A stretch of DNA of 64,000 bases from assembly GCA_017936885.1 (NCBI GenBank), contig JAGBEO010000013.1, positions 1 to 64,000 on the forward strand. Direction: 5' to 3'. Position 1 is the first letter of the stretch. Each line of letters begins with the position of its first letter. Source of the stretch: Lachnospiraceae bacterium. Its GTDB lineage: Bacteria; Bacillota; Clostridia; Lachnospirales; Lachnospiraceae. Below, in pieces: positions 16,098-24,750 of the stretch. Below the pieces are notes generated by a model. It saw only the letters and a list, made by a program, of their open reading frames with translations. It was not told the origin of the DNA and made no database searches. A program made the position numbers and the translations under genes.

Positions 16098-17452
16098 GAT
16101 ATACTGATATAATCTCTGTCAGTGCAGATTGTCTTGTAAGCCGGTCTGATAATTTTGCCGTTATTGGCAAGTTCTTCCATGCGGTGAGCGCTCCAGCCGA
16201 CGATTCTGGCAATTGCGAAGATCGGGGTGTAAAGTTCTATCGGCAGATTTAACATGTCATATACGAAACCGGAATAGAAGTCTACGTTGATGTTAACGCC
16301 TTTGTAGATCGGACGTTCCTTGGAAATAATCTGGGGAGCAAGCCTTTCTACCATAGAGTACAGTGCAAATTCATCATGCAGGCCTTTCTCTTCGGAAAGC
16401 TTTTCTACGAAAGATTTGAAGATTACGGCACGGGGATCTGATTTGGAATAAACGGCATGTCCTACACCGTAGATCAGTCCGGCATGATCGAAAGCATCTT
16501 TGTGCAGCAGGCGTGTAAGATAATCAGCGACCTGGCCTTCGTTTGTCCAGTCGGAAACTTCCCGTTTCATTTCATCAAACATTTTAACCACTTTAATGTT
16601 GGCACCGCCATGACGAGGCCCTTTCAGAGAACCTATGGCTGCTGCGATGACAGAATAAGTGTCTGTCAGGGAGGATGTAACGACATGAGTGGTGAAACTG
16701 GAATTGTTACCGCCGCCATGCTCCATATGTAAGATAAGTGCAATATCCAGTATCTTAGCCTCAAGCGGTGTATATTTGCTGTCCGGCCGCAGGATATGCA
16801 GGATATTTTCGGCATTGGACAGTTCCGGCTTAGGCTGATGGATATACAGGCTTTCACCGTTATGATAGTGGCTGTATGCCTGATAGCCGTAGATGGACAG
16901 CATCGGGAAGAGTGCAATTAACTGCAGACACTGACGCAGTACATTCGGCAGGGAAGTGTCATCTGCCCTGTCGTCATAGGAGTAGAGGGTAAGCACACTT
17001 CTGGCTAACGTGTTCATCATATCATTGCTGGGAGCTTTCATGATGATGTCGCGTACGAAGCTGGTGGGAAGAGAACGGTAGCTGTTTAACAGTTGCGTAA
17101 AACTGTCCAGCTCTTCACGGTTTGGCAGTTTGTCAAACAGAAGAAGATAGGTTACTTCCTCGAAGCCGAAACGGTTTTCTCCCGCAAAGCCTTCTACTAA
17201 ATCTTTTACATTGTAACCACGGTAAAAAAGCTGTCCGTGGGTAGGAATCTGTACACCGTCCACAATCTTACTGGCACGTACATCGGAGATGTTGGTAAGA
17301 CCGGCTAAAACTCCCTTGCCGTTTAAGTCACGGAGTCCCCGTTTTACATCATACTTTGTAAATAAATCGGTATCTATAATGCCGGCACGTTCGCTCATAC
17401 CGGCAAGACGTACAATTTCAGGTGTAACTTCAGAAAAACTGTTTTGTTCCAT
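16082..17452 (-). CDS. gltA: Citrate synthase (Si-type fold)
   Basis: The 456-residue protein condenses oxaloacetate and acetyl-CoA to citrate. YRGYNVKDLVEG near residue 85 is a typical N-terminal segment. MEHGGGNNSSFTTHVV carries the first active-site His, LKGPRHGGAN the second His, and GVGHAVYSKSDPRA the third His-containing substrate loop; an Arg-rich C-terminal segment (GWSAHRMEEL) completes the site. Length is in range. AAAGGAGG lies 9 bases before the ATG. It is divergent from pckA. It probably feeds 2-oxoglutarate synthesis together with icd at 53.7 kb; a 2-methylcitrate role is less likely because no prp genes are near. Confidence 0.94.
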   Translation of the reverse strand: MEQNSFSEVTPEIVRLAGMSERAGIIDTDLFTKYDVKRGLRDLNGKGVLAGLTNISDVRASKIVDGVQIPTHGQLFYRGYNVKDLVEGFAGENRFGFEEVTYLLLFDKLPNREELDSFTQLLNSYRSLPTSFVRDIIMKAPSNDMMNTLARSVLTLYSYDDRADDTSLPNVLRQCLQLIALFPMLSIYGYQAYSHYHNGESLYIHQPKPELSNAENILHILRPDSKYTPLEAKILDIALILHMEHGGGNNSSFTTHVVTSSLTDTYSVIAAAIGSLKGPRHGGANIKVVKMFDEMKREVSDWTNEGQVADYLTRLLHKDAFDHAGLIYGVGHAVYSKSDPRAVIFKSFVEKLSEEKGLHDEFALYSMVERLAPQIISKERPIYKGVNINVDFYSGFVYDMLNLPIELYTPIFAIARIVGWSAHRMEELANNGKIIRPAYKTICTDRDYISISKRDA

Positions 17453-17803
17453 GATGAGTACCTCCTTTCGTCATCAAAATTCTTCCACAATTTCTTCACA
17501 ATTATTATTATCATACCATGAAAAAAATGTAAGAAACAAGTGAAAAGGGGAATTTAACAAATAATTAACAATATTCACAAAATTTTCAGATATCTTTTGG
17601 ACGGGCATTCTTAGGCGAAAATATTTCAAAATGGAGAATATGAGGAAAAATCGCGGTTATAATTACCATTTCAATATTGACTTTTAAAGACTCGTTTGAG
17701 ATAATATAGGCGATGTGTAGGCGAGTGCCGCACATGATAAGGATGTAGCGGAGAGTCTTTAGATTTTCCGTTAAACAATACAATTTTAAGGAGGAAACAT
17801 AAT
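17453..17803. promoter_or_regulatory. Divergent gltA/pckA control region
   Basis: For pckA, TTGACT (17677-17682) and GATAAT (17700-17705) are spaced 17 bases. On the minus strand a TATGATAAT near 17505-17515 is a likely -10 for gltA. Just upstream of it, TTAACAA is repeated directly at 17554-17560 and 17565-17571; the half-site matches Rex (TTAACAA), but the two copies are direct rather than inverted. TGTGTAGGC and GCCGCACA (17714-17734) form a small hairpin early in the pckA leader. AAGGAGG lies 8 bases before the pckA ATG. Confidence 0.5.
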
Positions 17804-19510
17804 ATGGCAACAAAAGCGTATTATCCAATTTCCGAAATTGGTGCTGGTAAAGTCGGTTTTTCTAAAACCCGTTCTATCATTGAAGCAGCTTTTTACGGAA
17901 ACAACGTAGTAAAAGTAAACACATTGAGAGAAGCTTATGAATTAGCTAAGAATTCTCCGGGTACTGTTGTAACAGATATGCCGATCAAAGATGGTGAGAC
18001 ATTCGGTCTTCCTGCTGATGCTAAGGTTCTGTTGTTCAACGATGGTGCAGTAACAGGCCGTTACGCAGCAGCTCGTCGTATCAAAGGCGAACCTGGTGTT
18101 GATTCTGTTAAACTTGATAAAGTTGTTATGGATGCTATCTATGAGACACGTTGGAAAACAATGTATCATGCAGAGTGTTTTGTAGGTCTTGATCCTGAAT
18201 TCATGGTTAAGGCACACCTTCTGATTCCGGAAGGAGAAGAGAACTTACTGTACAACTGGATGATCAACTTCCAGTATATGTCTGACGAGTACGTTAAGAT
18301 GTACAAGAATTCCAAGATGATTGCAGACGGTAATGAGCCTGATATCTATATCTTCTCTGATCCTCAGTGGGCTCCTCACGAGGCTCCTGATGTGGATTAC
18401 AGCTGCTTAAGCGATCCTCTGACACTTTGCTACTTCGATACGAACGAGAACTGTGCAGCTATCCTTGGTATGAAGTACTTCGGTGAGCATAAGAAAGGTA
18501 CTCTGACAATGGCTTGGGCGCTTGCTAACAGAAACGGCTATGCTTCCTGCCACGGCGGTCAGAAAGAGTATACATTAGCAGACGGTTCCAAGTTCGTTGC
18601 ATCCGTATACGGTTTGTCAGGATCTGGTAAGTCTACATTGACACATGCTAAGCATGACAACAAATATCCTGCAATCAAGGTTCTTCATGATGATGCTTTC
18701 ATCATCAATACAGATACCTGTGCTTCCATCGCATTGGAGCCTACTTACTTCGATAAGACAGCAGATTACCCGACAGGATGTCCTGATAACGAGTATTTGT
18801 TATCTGCTCAGAACTGCTCTTGTACAATGGATTCCGAGGGCAAGATTCAGTTAGTAACAGAGGATATCAGAAATGGTAACGGACGTGCTATTAAGTCCAA
18901 ATTATGGTCTCCTAACCGTGTAGATAAGATTGACGCTCCTGTAAACGCAATCTTCTGGATTATGAAAGATCCTACCATTCCTCCGATTGTGAAACTGAAA
19001 GGTGCTGCTCTTGCATCTGTTATGGGTGCTACACTTGCTACTAAGACATCTACAGCAGAGCGTGTTGCTGCTGGTACAGACTTAAATGCAATCCGTATCG
19101 TTCCTTATGCTAACCCGTTCAGAACATATCCTCTGGTTAACGACTATGAGAAGTTCAAGAAGTTAGTAGAAGAGAAGAACGTAGCTTGCTACATTGTTAA
19201 CACAGGTGACTTCATGGGTCACAAGTGCCAGAAAGAAGATACTCTTGGTATCTTAGAGACAATCGTAGAAGGCCAGGCTAAATTCGAGCAGTGGGGACCT
19301 TTCGAAGATATCGAGATCATGAATGACTGGTTCGGCAAGACAGGTGATTTCACACCTGATCTTAACGATGCTGATTACAAGGCTCAGTTAAAGGCTGCTT
19401 TACAGACTCGTGTAGATGCAGTTAAGGGCTTTGCTGAGAAGAAGGAAGGCTATGATAAGCTTCCTGATGAAGCATTAGCAGCATTAGAGAAACTTGTGAA
19501 TGCACTCTAA
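17804..19510 (+). CDS. pckA: Phosphoenolpyruvate carboxykinase (ATP)
   Basis: The 568-residue enzyme interconverts oxaloacetate + ATP with phosphoenolpyruvate + CO2 + ADP; in fermenting anaerobes it often runs toward oxaloacetate. YGLSGSGKSTLTHAKHDN is the kinase-1a P-loop, LHDDAFII the kinase-2 metal site, and NGRAIKSKLWSPNR a substrate-binding segment. It is slightly longer than the usual 530-540 residues. Codon use is biased to few codons (many gct, gtt, ctt, tct), unlike its neighbours, a sign of very high expression. It has its own promoter and two closely spaced terminator-like hairpins after the stop. Confidence 0.95.
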   Translation: MATKAYYPISEIGAGKVGFSKTRSIIEAAFYGNNVVKVNTLREAYELAKNSPGTVVTDMPIKDGETFGLPADAKVLLFNDGAVTGRYAAARRIKGEPGVDSVKLDKVVMDAIYETRWKTMYHAECFVGLDPEFMVKAHLLIPEGEENLLYNWMINFQYMSDEYVKMYKNSKMIADGNEPDIYIFSDPQWAPHEAPDVDYSCLSDPLTLCYFDTNENCAAILGMKYFGEHKKGTLTMAWALANRNGYASCHGGQKEYTLADGSKFVASVYGLSGSGKSTLTHAKHDNKYPAIKVLHDDAFIINTDTCASIALEPTYFDKTADYPTGCPDNEYLLSAQNCSCTMDSEGKIQLVTEDIRNGNGRAIKSKLWSPNRVDKIDAPVNAIFWIMKDPTIPPIVKLKGAALASVMGATLATKTSTAERVAAGTDLNAIRIVPYANPFRTYPLVNDYEKFKKLVEEKNVACYIVNTGDFMGHKCQKEDTLGILETIVEGQAKFEQWGPFEDIEIMNDWFGKTGDFTPDLNDADYKAQLKAALQTRVDAVKGFAEKKEGYDKLPDEALAALEKLVNAL

Positions 19511-19514
19511 GATG

Positions 19515-19583
19515 GAATGCTTAAGCATTTTTTCAAAAGGATAAGTAATGACAGGGCATGTGGAAACACATGCCTTGTTTTGT
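19515..19583 (+). terminator. Tandem terminators after pckA
   Basis: First, AATGCTTAAGCATT with a T-run (19516-19533). Second, a stronger hairpin, ACAGGGCATGTG pairing CACATGCCTTGT around GAAA (19551-19578), followed by TTTTG. Confidence 0.85.
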
Positions 19584-19601
19584 CTGTTAATAGTGTACGA
19601 T

Positions 19602-19643
19602 GTCGGAAGAGCGCCCAAGTGCCTGTTGTTGGCATTTTGCGTG
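19602..19643 (+). repeat. Dispersed hairpin element, copy A
   Basis: This 42-base stretch matches 57082-57124 at 34 of 43 aligned positions, including GTCGGA, AGCGCC, TGCCTG, TTGGCA and GTG blocks. Each copy can form a hairpin centred on TGCC/GGCA with CGC/GYG at the base. It lies between the pckA terminators and the 6S-like RNA promoter. Confidence 0.6.
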
Positions 19644-19688
19644 AACAGTAACATGGAATTCACAAAGAAAACAACCTTAAAAATCCAG

Positions 19689-19717
19689 TTGTAATATGAT
19701 AAGAACTCGGTTATAAT
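19689..19717 (+). promoter_or_regulatory. Sigma-A promoter of the 6S-like RNA
   Basis: TTGTAA (19689-19694), 17-base spacer and perfect TATAAT (19712-19717). Transcription should begin near 19724. Confidence 0.75.
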
Positions 19718-19724
19718 AGAACTA

Positions 19725-19920
19725 ACCTGAAATGTGCGATAAAGTCTTGTTATTTTGAACCTACAGATACTTTAAACGGGATTCCTATATCGTCATGCGG
19801 ATGTCAAGCCTCCAGCCGGTTGGCTTTATGCAGTGGAAGGCAGAAGTGTGATTGCGGTTACCCACCTAGCTTAGCTAGGAGTCAAAATACAAGATCCGGC
19901 ATTTTGGGGATAATACCAAA
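19725..19920 (+). ncRNA. ssrS: Probable 6S RNA
   Basis: A non-coding transcript of about 200 bases sits between its own promoter and terminator. The 5' TATTTTGA (19751-19758) pairs with TCAAAATA (19882-19889), and ACCTA with TAGG just inside, giving a closing stem followed by a long, interrupted rod with a large bulge and a terminal hairpin (GCCTCC/GGAAGGC). This elongated stem-bulge-stem form, and the order of segments such as AAACGGGATTCCTA, GTGGAAGGCAGA and TTACCCACCTAG, agree with my recollection of clostridial 6S RNA, which binds the sigma-A RNA polymerase holoenzyme by mimicking an open promoter. I could not run a covariance model. No protein-coding frame fits. Confidence 0.7.
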
Positions 19921-19921
19921 G

Positions 19922-19955
19922 AAAAAGCAGTCGTTTGATACGGCTGCTTTTTCTT
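19922..19955 (+). terminator. Terminator of the 6S-like RNA
   Basis: AAAAAGCAG (19922-19930) pairs with CTGCTTTTT (19944-19952), and the T-run continues past the stem. Confidence 0.85.
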
Positions 19956-20129
19956 ATGTGAGGAAAATGAGGTTTAAATTGATAAACTGTAACCGGAAAT
20001 ATATAATATTTCTCTGCTGCAGCGCATAGGAATAGAAAGAACTATCATGGCATAATATCAAATTTATTATGTGCCAGGGCTATAGATGTCCGAATGATAG
20101 AGATGTTGTAAGCAGAGAGAGGCATATTC

Positions 20130-22442
20130 ATGAAGTATGATTCGAAATTACTGATCAAATTATCCCTGATTTTCTTCGGCATATTATTTCTGGTCTGCAT
20201 ATGGCTTGGAAGAGGGCAGGGGGATAGAATTATACCGGAAGGAGAGAAAATAACCGTAGAAGATGTACAGATTTTATTGGATGCTTTGGGGATTGATGCA
20301 GACCTTGCACAGAAGCAGGGTATGCGGAATGCAGGGGATGTGGATTATGCAAATAATTCTGCAAATTCCGCCAATACACAGAATTTAACCTATGCACAAT
20401 ACATAGCAATCTATGATCGGATAGATGGCGCATCCCTTGGAATTTCCGATTATGCGGATGAATATGAAGAAGATTATGAAATGTTAAAGTCTGACTGGTA
20501 TGCAGCATATCGCCTTATGTTAGCCTATTTTGACAAGGAATCGTCCATTTGGGAGACTACGGTTTTTGTATTGAAAATAGATGCCGACAGGAAGGAAGCA
20601 TATACGGAGAATCGTTCCATGCAAGGGGCATATCAATATTGTTCCGCTGCATTTGAGAAGAATGAATTTCAGGAGATGAAAGTGTATGTGCAGGGCGATA
20701 AGCTTCTGACGATTATAGAAGTGCTTCCGGAGGAACATTACCTGGGAAATGTATGGGTTATGGAATCAACGAATGGTGTGCTGGAATGCTTCTACAGGCA
20801 AGTTTGTTTTACAGTATCTTTATCATCAGATGCAAAGAAAAAACAGATACCTGAGCGGGAAAAAATAGCAGATATGACATTTTGCAAGGGGGAAGTTATA
20901 AAGGCAAAGGAAAAAAACGATAAAGTGCATGGAAAACTGCTGCGGATTGGAGAAGGTGAAATAGAAATAGAAGGCTGCGGCGTTTACAAGATTGCGGATG
21001 AACTGGAAATTTATAAACTGTATGGAAGTCTGGAAACGCTGACCAAAAATGATTTGAAGATAGGCTATGAGGATACGGATTTCGTTATTTCAAAGGATAA
21101 AGTCTGTGCCTGTCTGGTATCTAAAGATGAGACGGCAGACACAATCCGCGTTTTGCTGAAAAATACGGCAAAGAACAGCAATTATCATGAAGAAGCAGAG
21201 CTGGTGGTAGATGGTCAGACGATACGGATCAGGGATAAAGATCTGGAGATCGGAGAACGTAAAATCTACAAAAGCGCCAATTTGACAGACAAGGTACAAT
21301 TAAAGCTTTCCGGTATTGAGAAAGAGGATAATGCGTACCGCGGAAGCATAGAGTGTTATCGGACCGGTGCCGGGATGGTGCTAATCAATGAACTGCCTTT
21401 AGAGGAATATCTATATGCAGTCGTACCCAGTGAGATGCCCGCATCCTATCCGTTGGAAGCCTTAAAGGCACAGGCGGTTTGTGCCAGAACTTATGGGTAT
21501 CGCTATATCCTGCACGCGGGTGTGCCGGAGCTGGGAGCACACGTGGATGATACGACGGCTTATCAGGTGTATCATAACTGCGGTGAGAATTCGGCGACCA
21601 CACAGGCAGTCAAGGAGACAGACGGCATTATGCTGACTTATCAGGGAGAACCGGCAGAGAATTATTATTATTCTACTTCCTGCGGTGTGGGGACAGATAC
21701 AAATATCTGGAAAGCAGGAGGAGACAGTGATACTTCGTATATGCAGGCAGCAAGACTGACACATGGCATGACGGAGAGTACGGAAGATGCAGGTGCAGAT
21801 ACGACGATGGAAGAAACAGAAATATCAGCAGATAAACTGCAGGAGGAAGATACATTTCGCAGTTTTATTACTTCCGTTGGGGAAGAGGATTTGGAGAAAA
21901 ATGAGCCATGGTATCGCTGGACTTATCAGGTGGATGAGATTGATACGGATGCGATGCTGAGACGAATACAGGAGAGATATCAGGCGGCACCGGAATCTGT
22001 GTTGACAAAAGCGGGGGAGGACTATTATGCGGCAGAACCTATCGAAGAACTGGGAGAGATTGAAGAGATTACTGTTGCGAAGAGAGGCTACGGCGGTGTG
22101 GCGGATGAGTTATTGATCATTGCAGGAAGAAAAACTTATAAAATCGTTGCAGAATACAATATTCGGTACATACTCTGTGACAGGGTAAGTGAAGTGATAC
22201 GACAGGACGGTACGGTTACGATACCTAAATCATTGCTTCCCAGCGGCTTTTTTGTGATAGAAACTGGAAAAAGTGATGGGAATGTGTTAGGATATACGTT
22301 AATTGGCGGGGGCTACGGACATGGAGTGGGCATGTCGCAGAACGGAGCCAGAGCACTCGGAAAAGACGGTGCGACTTACGCGCAGATTTTGAATCTCTTT
22401 TTTCCGGGATGCGGGTTAAACGAGATAAAGACGGTTCAGTAA
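20130..22442 (+). CDS. SpoIID/LytB-domain cell-wall protein
   Basis: The 770-residue protein has an N-terminal membrane helix (about residues 9-27), an acidic region of no known fold (30-400) and a C-terminal SpoIID domain. LPLEEYLYAVVPSEMPASYP with EALKAQAVCARTYG is the start of the SpoIID catalytic region (Glu in SEMP). DDTTAYQVYHNC and GGGYGHGVGMSQNGARALG near the end complete it. The family members are lytic transglycosylases acting on peptidoglycan, in SpoIID during engulfment. True SpoIID is about 340 residues, so this is an extended paralogue with an insertion inside the domain (about residues 540-630). AGAGAGG lies 8 bases before the ATG. Confidence 0.85.
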   Translation: MKYDSKLLIKLSLIFFGILFLVCIWLGRGQGDRIIPEGEKITVEDVQILLDALGIDADLAQKQGMRNAGDVDYANNSANSANTQNLTYAQYIAIYDRIDGASLGISDYADEYEEDYEMLKSDWYAAYRLMLAYFDKESSIWETTVFVLKIDADRKEAYTENRSMQGAYQYCSAAFEKNEFQEMKVYVQGDKLLTIIEVLPEEHYLGNVWVMESTNGVLECFYRQVCFTVSLSSDAKKKQIPEREKIADMTFCKGEVIKAKEKNDKVHGKLLRIGEGEIEIEGCGVYKIADELEIYKLYGSLETLTKNDLKIGYEDTDFVISKDKVCACLVSKDETADTIRVLLKNTAKNSNYHEEAELVVDGQTIRIRDKDLEIGERKIYKSANLTDKVQLKLSGIEKEDNAYRGSIECYRTGAGMVLINELPLEEYLYAVVPSEMPASYPLEALKAQAVCARTYGYRYILHAGVPELGAHVDDTTAYQVYHNCGENSATTQAVKETDGIMLTYQGEPAENYYYSTSCGVGTDTNIWKAGGDSDTSYMQAARLTHGMTESTEDAGADTTMEETEISADKLQEEDTFRSFITSVGEEDLEKNEPWYRWTYQVDEIDTDAMLRRIQERYQAAPESVLTKAGEDYYAAEPIEELGEIEEITVAKRGYGGVADELLIIAGRKTYKIVAEYNIRYILCDRVSEVIRQDGTVTIPKSLLPSGFFVIETGKSDGNVLGYTLIGGGYGHGVGMSQNGARALGKDGATYAQILNLFFPGCGLNEIKTVQ

Positions 22443-22454
22443 ATCAGGTGAGTT

Positions 22455-23312
22455 ATGAGAAATGTTTATAGATTATATTATATAGCCAGAGATTTCGGAT
22501 GGCAGATGTCTAAGAAGAATATCAGTTCTTATGCGGCGAGTATGGCGTTCTTTCTTTTTTTGTCTATGTTTCCGCTTCTGATGGCTTTGTGCGCGATTCT
22601 GCCTTATACAACGTTGACAGAAGATAATTTGATTAGTGCAATCACCCGCTTTACACCCAATGCCATGGACAATATGGTAGTGAGTGTAGTATCGGATGTA
22701 TACGCAAAGTCGGCGGGGACGATTACGATATTTGCTATTGTAGCGATTTGGTCGGCTGCCAAAGCGATGTTAGCCATGATTCGCGGATTAAATGCCGTTT
22801 ATGATTTTGAGGAGAGACGTAACTATTTCGTGCTACGCTGCATTGCATGTATTTATACAGTGATTATGTTAATTGCCATGGTGCTTGCATTGTTTGTTAT
22901 GGTGTTTGGTAATGTGATTGTAGATATTCTGCTGACTGATATACCGCCACTGCATCTTCTGGTACAGTTTGTCATGCATTTCAGGTTCCTGCTTTCCTGG
23001 GCGGTCTTAACTTTGGCATTCGGATTGATTTATGCATATATTCCGAGCAGTAAACTGCGCTTTAAGACACAGATCCCCGGTGCGGCTTTTTCAGCTATCA
23101 TATGGAGTGGGGCTTCTTTTGCATTTTCCGTATATGTGGATCATTTCAGCGGATTTGGTACCTACGGCAGCTTGACGACGGTAGTGATTATGATGTTATG
23201 GTTTTATCTGCTGATGTATATTCTGCTAATCGGAGCGCACATTAACCGATATTTCGGGCCGGTGTATAAATTCCTGTTCGGATGGCTTGACAAGTCGAGG
23301 AAAAATCACTAA
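22455..23312 (+). CDS. YihY/BrkB family membrane protein
   Basis: The 285-residue protein has about six membrane helices. The family signature is visible: SSYAASMAFFLFLSMFPLLM near the N-terminus, IWSAAKAMLAMIRGLNAVYD in the middle and FGTYGSLTTVVIMMLWFYLL near the end. The family was once called ribonuclease BN; its function is not established, with transport or envelope roles suggested. It starts 13 bases after the SpoIID-like gene and is probably co-transcribed with it. It ends shortly before the pheS leader. Confidence 0.88.
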   Translation: MRNVYRLYYIARDFGWQMSKKNISSYAASMAFFLFLSMFPLLMALCAILPYTTLTEDNLISAITRFTPNAMDNMVVSVVSDVYAKSAGTITIFAIVAIWSAAKAMLAMIRGLNAVYDFEERRNYFVLRCIACIYTVIMLIAMVLALFVMVFGNVIVDILLTDIPPLHLLVQFVMHFRFLLSWAVLTLAFGLIYAYIPSSKLRFKTQIPGAAFSAIIWSGASFAFSVYVDHFSGFGTYGSLTTVVIMMLWFYLLMYILLIGAHINRYFGPVYKFLFGWLDKSRKNH

Positions 23313-23329
23313 AATGACAGATAGGTTAA

Positions 23330-23646
23330 TAAGAAAAGGCTATGAAGGTGTCAGTAGGAAATTATTTTCCGACAGAGAGAGGGAATCACCGGCTGTAAGT
23401 TCCCTTCGGTTCAGATAATGTTTCGAATTTCCCACCGGAGCTGCCTGAAGGAACAAGTCTTATGCGGATTATAGGAAAGGGCATAGATGGCTTCAGTAAT
23501 TCAGGACGTTTGGCACGTTACGCTAAATGAAGTGTCTGTTGATTGGTACGCTGCAGTGACAGGATAGGGCGACAGGGTCAACAGGAATCTGGGTGGTACC
23601 GCGGATATAGTTCGTCCCATGTGTTTGATGCACATGGGATTTTTTT
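23330..23646 (+). promoter_or_regulatory. T-box leader of pheST
   Basis: The conserved T-box GGGTGGTACCGCGG is at 23591-23604. A strong terminator stem follows (CCCATGTG with CACATGGG, then a T7 run, 23615-23646) that can compete with an antiterminator made by the T-box. The region from about 23365 (AGAGAGGGAATCACCGGCTG) has the Stem I features. A TTC triplet at 23422-23424 may be the phenylalanine specifier, but this needs folding. Uncharged tRNA-Phe would allow read-through into pheS. Confidence 0.92.
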
Positions 23647-23673
23647 AATAATGAGAAAGAAAGGATAAGAGTA

Positions 23674-24738
23674 ATGAAAGAAAAGATTCAAAAGCTCACA
23701 GAACAATTTGGAGAAGACCTTTCTAAAGTAATTGATTTAACGGCTTTAGAAACATTACGTCTTGACTATATGGGCAAGAAGGGTCAGATCGCGGATTTAA
23801 TGAAAGAACTTGGCAAAATTCCCGTTGAACAGAAAAAAGATGCGGGTCAGATGATCAATACTTTTAAGCAGCAGGTAATTTCCCGGTTTGAAAGTAAGAA
23901 GGAAGAACTGGTTCGCATGGAAGAAGAGCGTATGATCAATGCGGCAGAATCCTATGACGAGTCGCTTCCTACGGACAATCCATGCGGTTCCTATCATCCG
24001 ATTACCCTGGTACAGCGCGAATTGGAAGATATATTCGAGTCCATGGGATTTGATGTGGAAGATTATAATGAAATTGTTGATGATTATCACTGCTTCGAGG
24101 CATTAAATATTCCGAAATTTCATCCGGCAAGAGATATGCAGGATACCTATTATTTATCTACGAAGAACCAGTTATTAAAGAGCCATACTTCCGCGGCACA
24201 GAATGCGATCATGATGAAATACGGCAAGGCATTAAAAGAGAACAACCGTCCGATCAGAGCGGTATTTCCGGGCAGATGTTTCCGTAATGAGGCCATTGAT
24301 GCCTGTCATGAGAATACCTTTTTCCAGATGGAAGGCATCATGATCGATAAGGATATTTCTATCTCCAACCTGATTTATTTTATGAAGACTATGTTGTCCG
24401 AAGTATTTGAAAGGGATGTGACCGTAAGACTGCGACCGGGTTTCTTCCCTTTTGTGGAGCCGGGCTTTGAGCTGGATATCCAGTGTCTGATCTGCGGCGG
24501 TGCCGGCTGCCCTTCCTGTAAAAACTCCGGATGGCTTGAACTCTGCCCTTGCGGTATGATTCATCCGAATGTATTAAAGTATGGCGGTATCAATACGGAA
24601 GAAGAGCCGGACAAGTATACAGGCTTTGCCTTCGGTCTTGGACTGACCCGTCTTGCCATGATGAAGTACGGCGTAAAAGATATTCGTGTATTCAACGAAG
24701 GGGATTTAAATGCATTATCCCAGTTTGTGAGCAAATAG
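23674..24738 (+). CDS. pheS: Phenylalanine-tRNA ligase alpha subunit
   Basis: The 354-residue catalytic subunit charges tRNA-Phe as an alpha2beta2 enzyme with PheT. An N-terminal coiled coil (residues 1-85) is followed by the class II core. HTSAAQNAIMM, GRCFRNEAIDACHENTFFQMEG (motif 2) and a C-terminal GFAFGLGLTRLAMMKYG (motif 3) are clear. Four cysteines in CLICGGAGCPSCKNSGW suggest an extra zinc-like site, common in Firmicute PheS. It follows the T-box and is 12 bases from pheT. Confidence 0.97.
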   Translation: MKEKIQKLTEQFGEDLSKVIDLTALETLRLDYMGKKGQIADLMKELGKIPVEQKKDAGQMINTFKQQVISRFESKKEELVRMEEERMINAAESYDESLPTDNPCGSYHPITLVQRELEDIFESMGFDVEDYNEIVDDYHCFEALNIPKFHPARDMQDTYYLSTKNQLLKSHTSAAQNAIMMKYGKALKENNRPIRAVFPGRCFRNEAIDACHENTFFQMEGIMIDKDISISNLIYFMKTMLSEVFERDVTVRLRPGFFPFVEPGFELDIQCLICGGAGCPSCKNSGWLELCPCGMIHPNVLKYGGINTEEEPDKYTGFAFGLGLTRLAMMKYGVKDIRVFNEGDLNALSQFVSK

Positions 24739-24750
24739 GAGGTAGGAAAC

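Noticed and set aside
23400-23470. tRNA-like TTTCGAATTTCCC stretch
   Set aside because: It belongs to the T-box leader; no acceptor stem or cloverleaf can be drawn.
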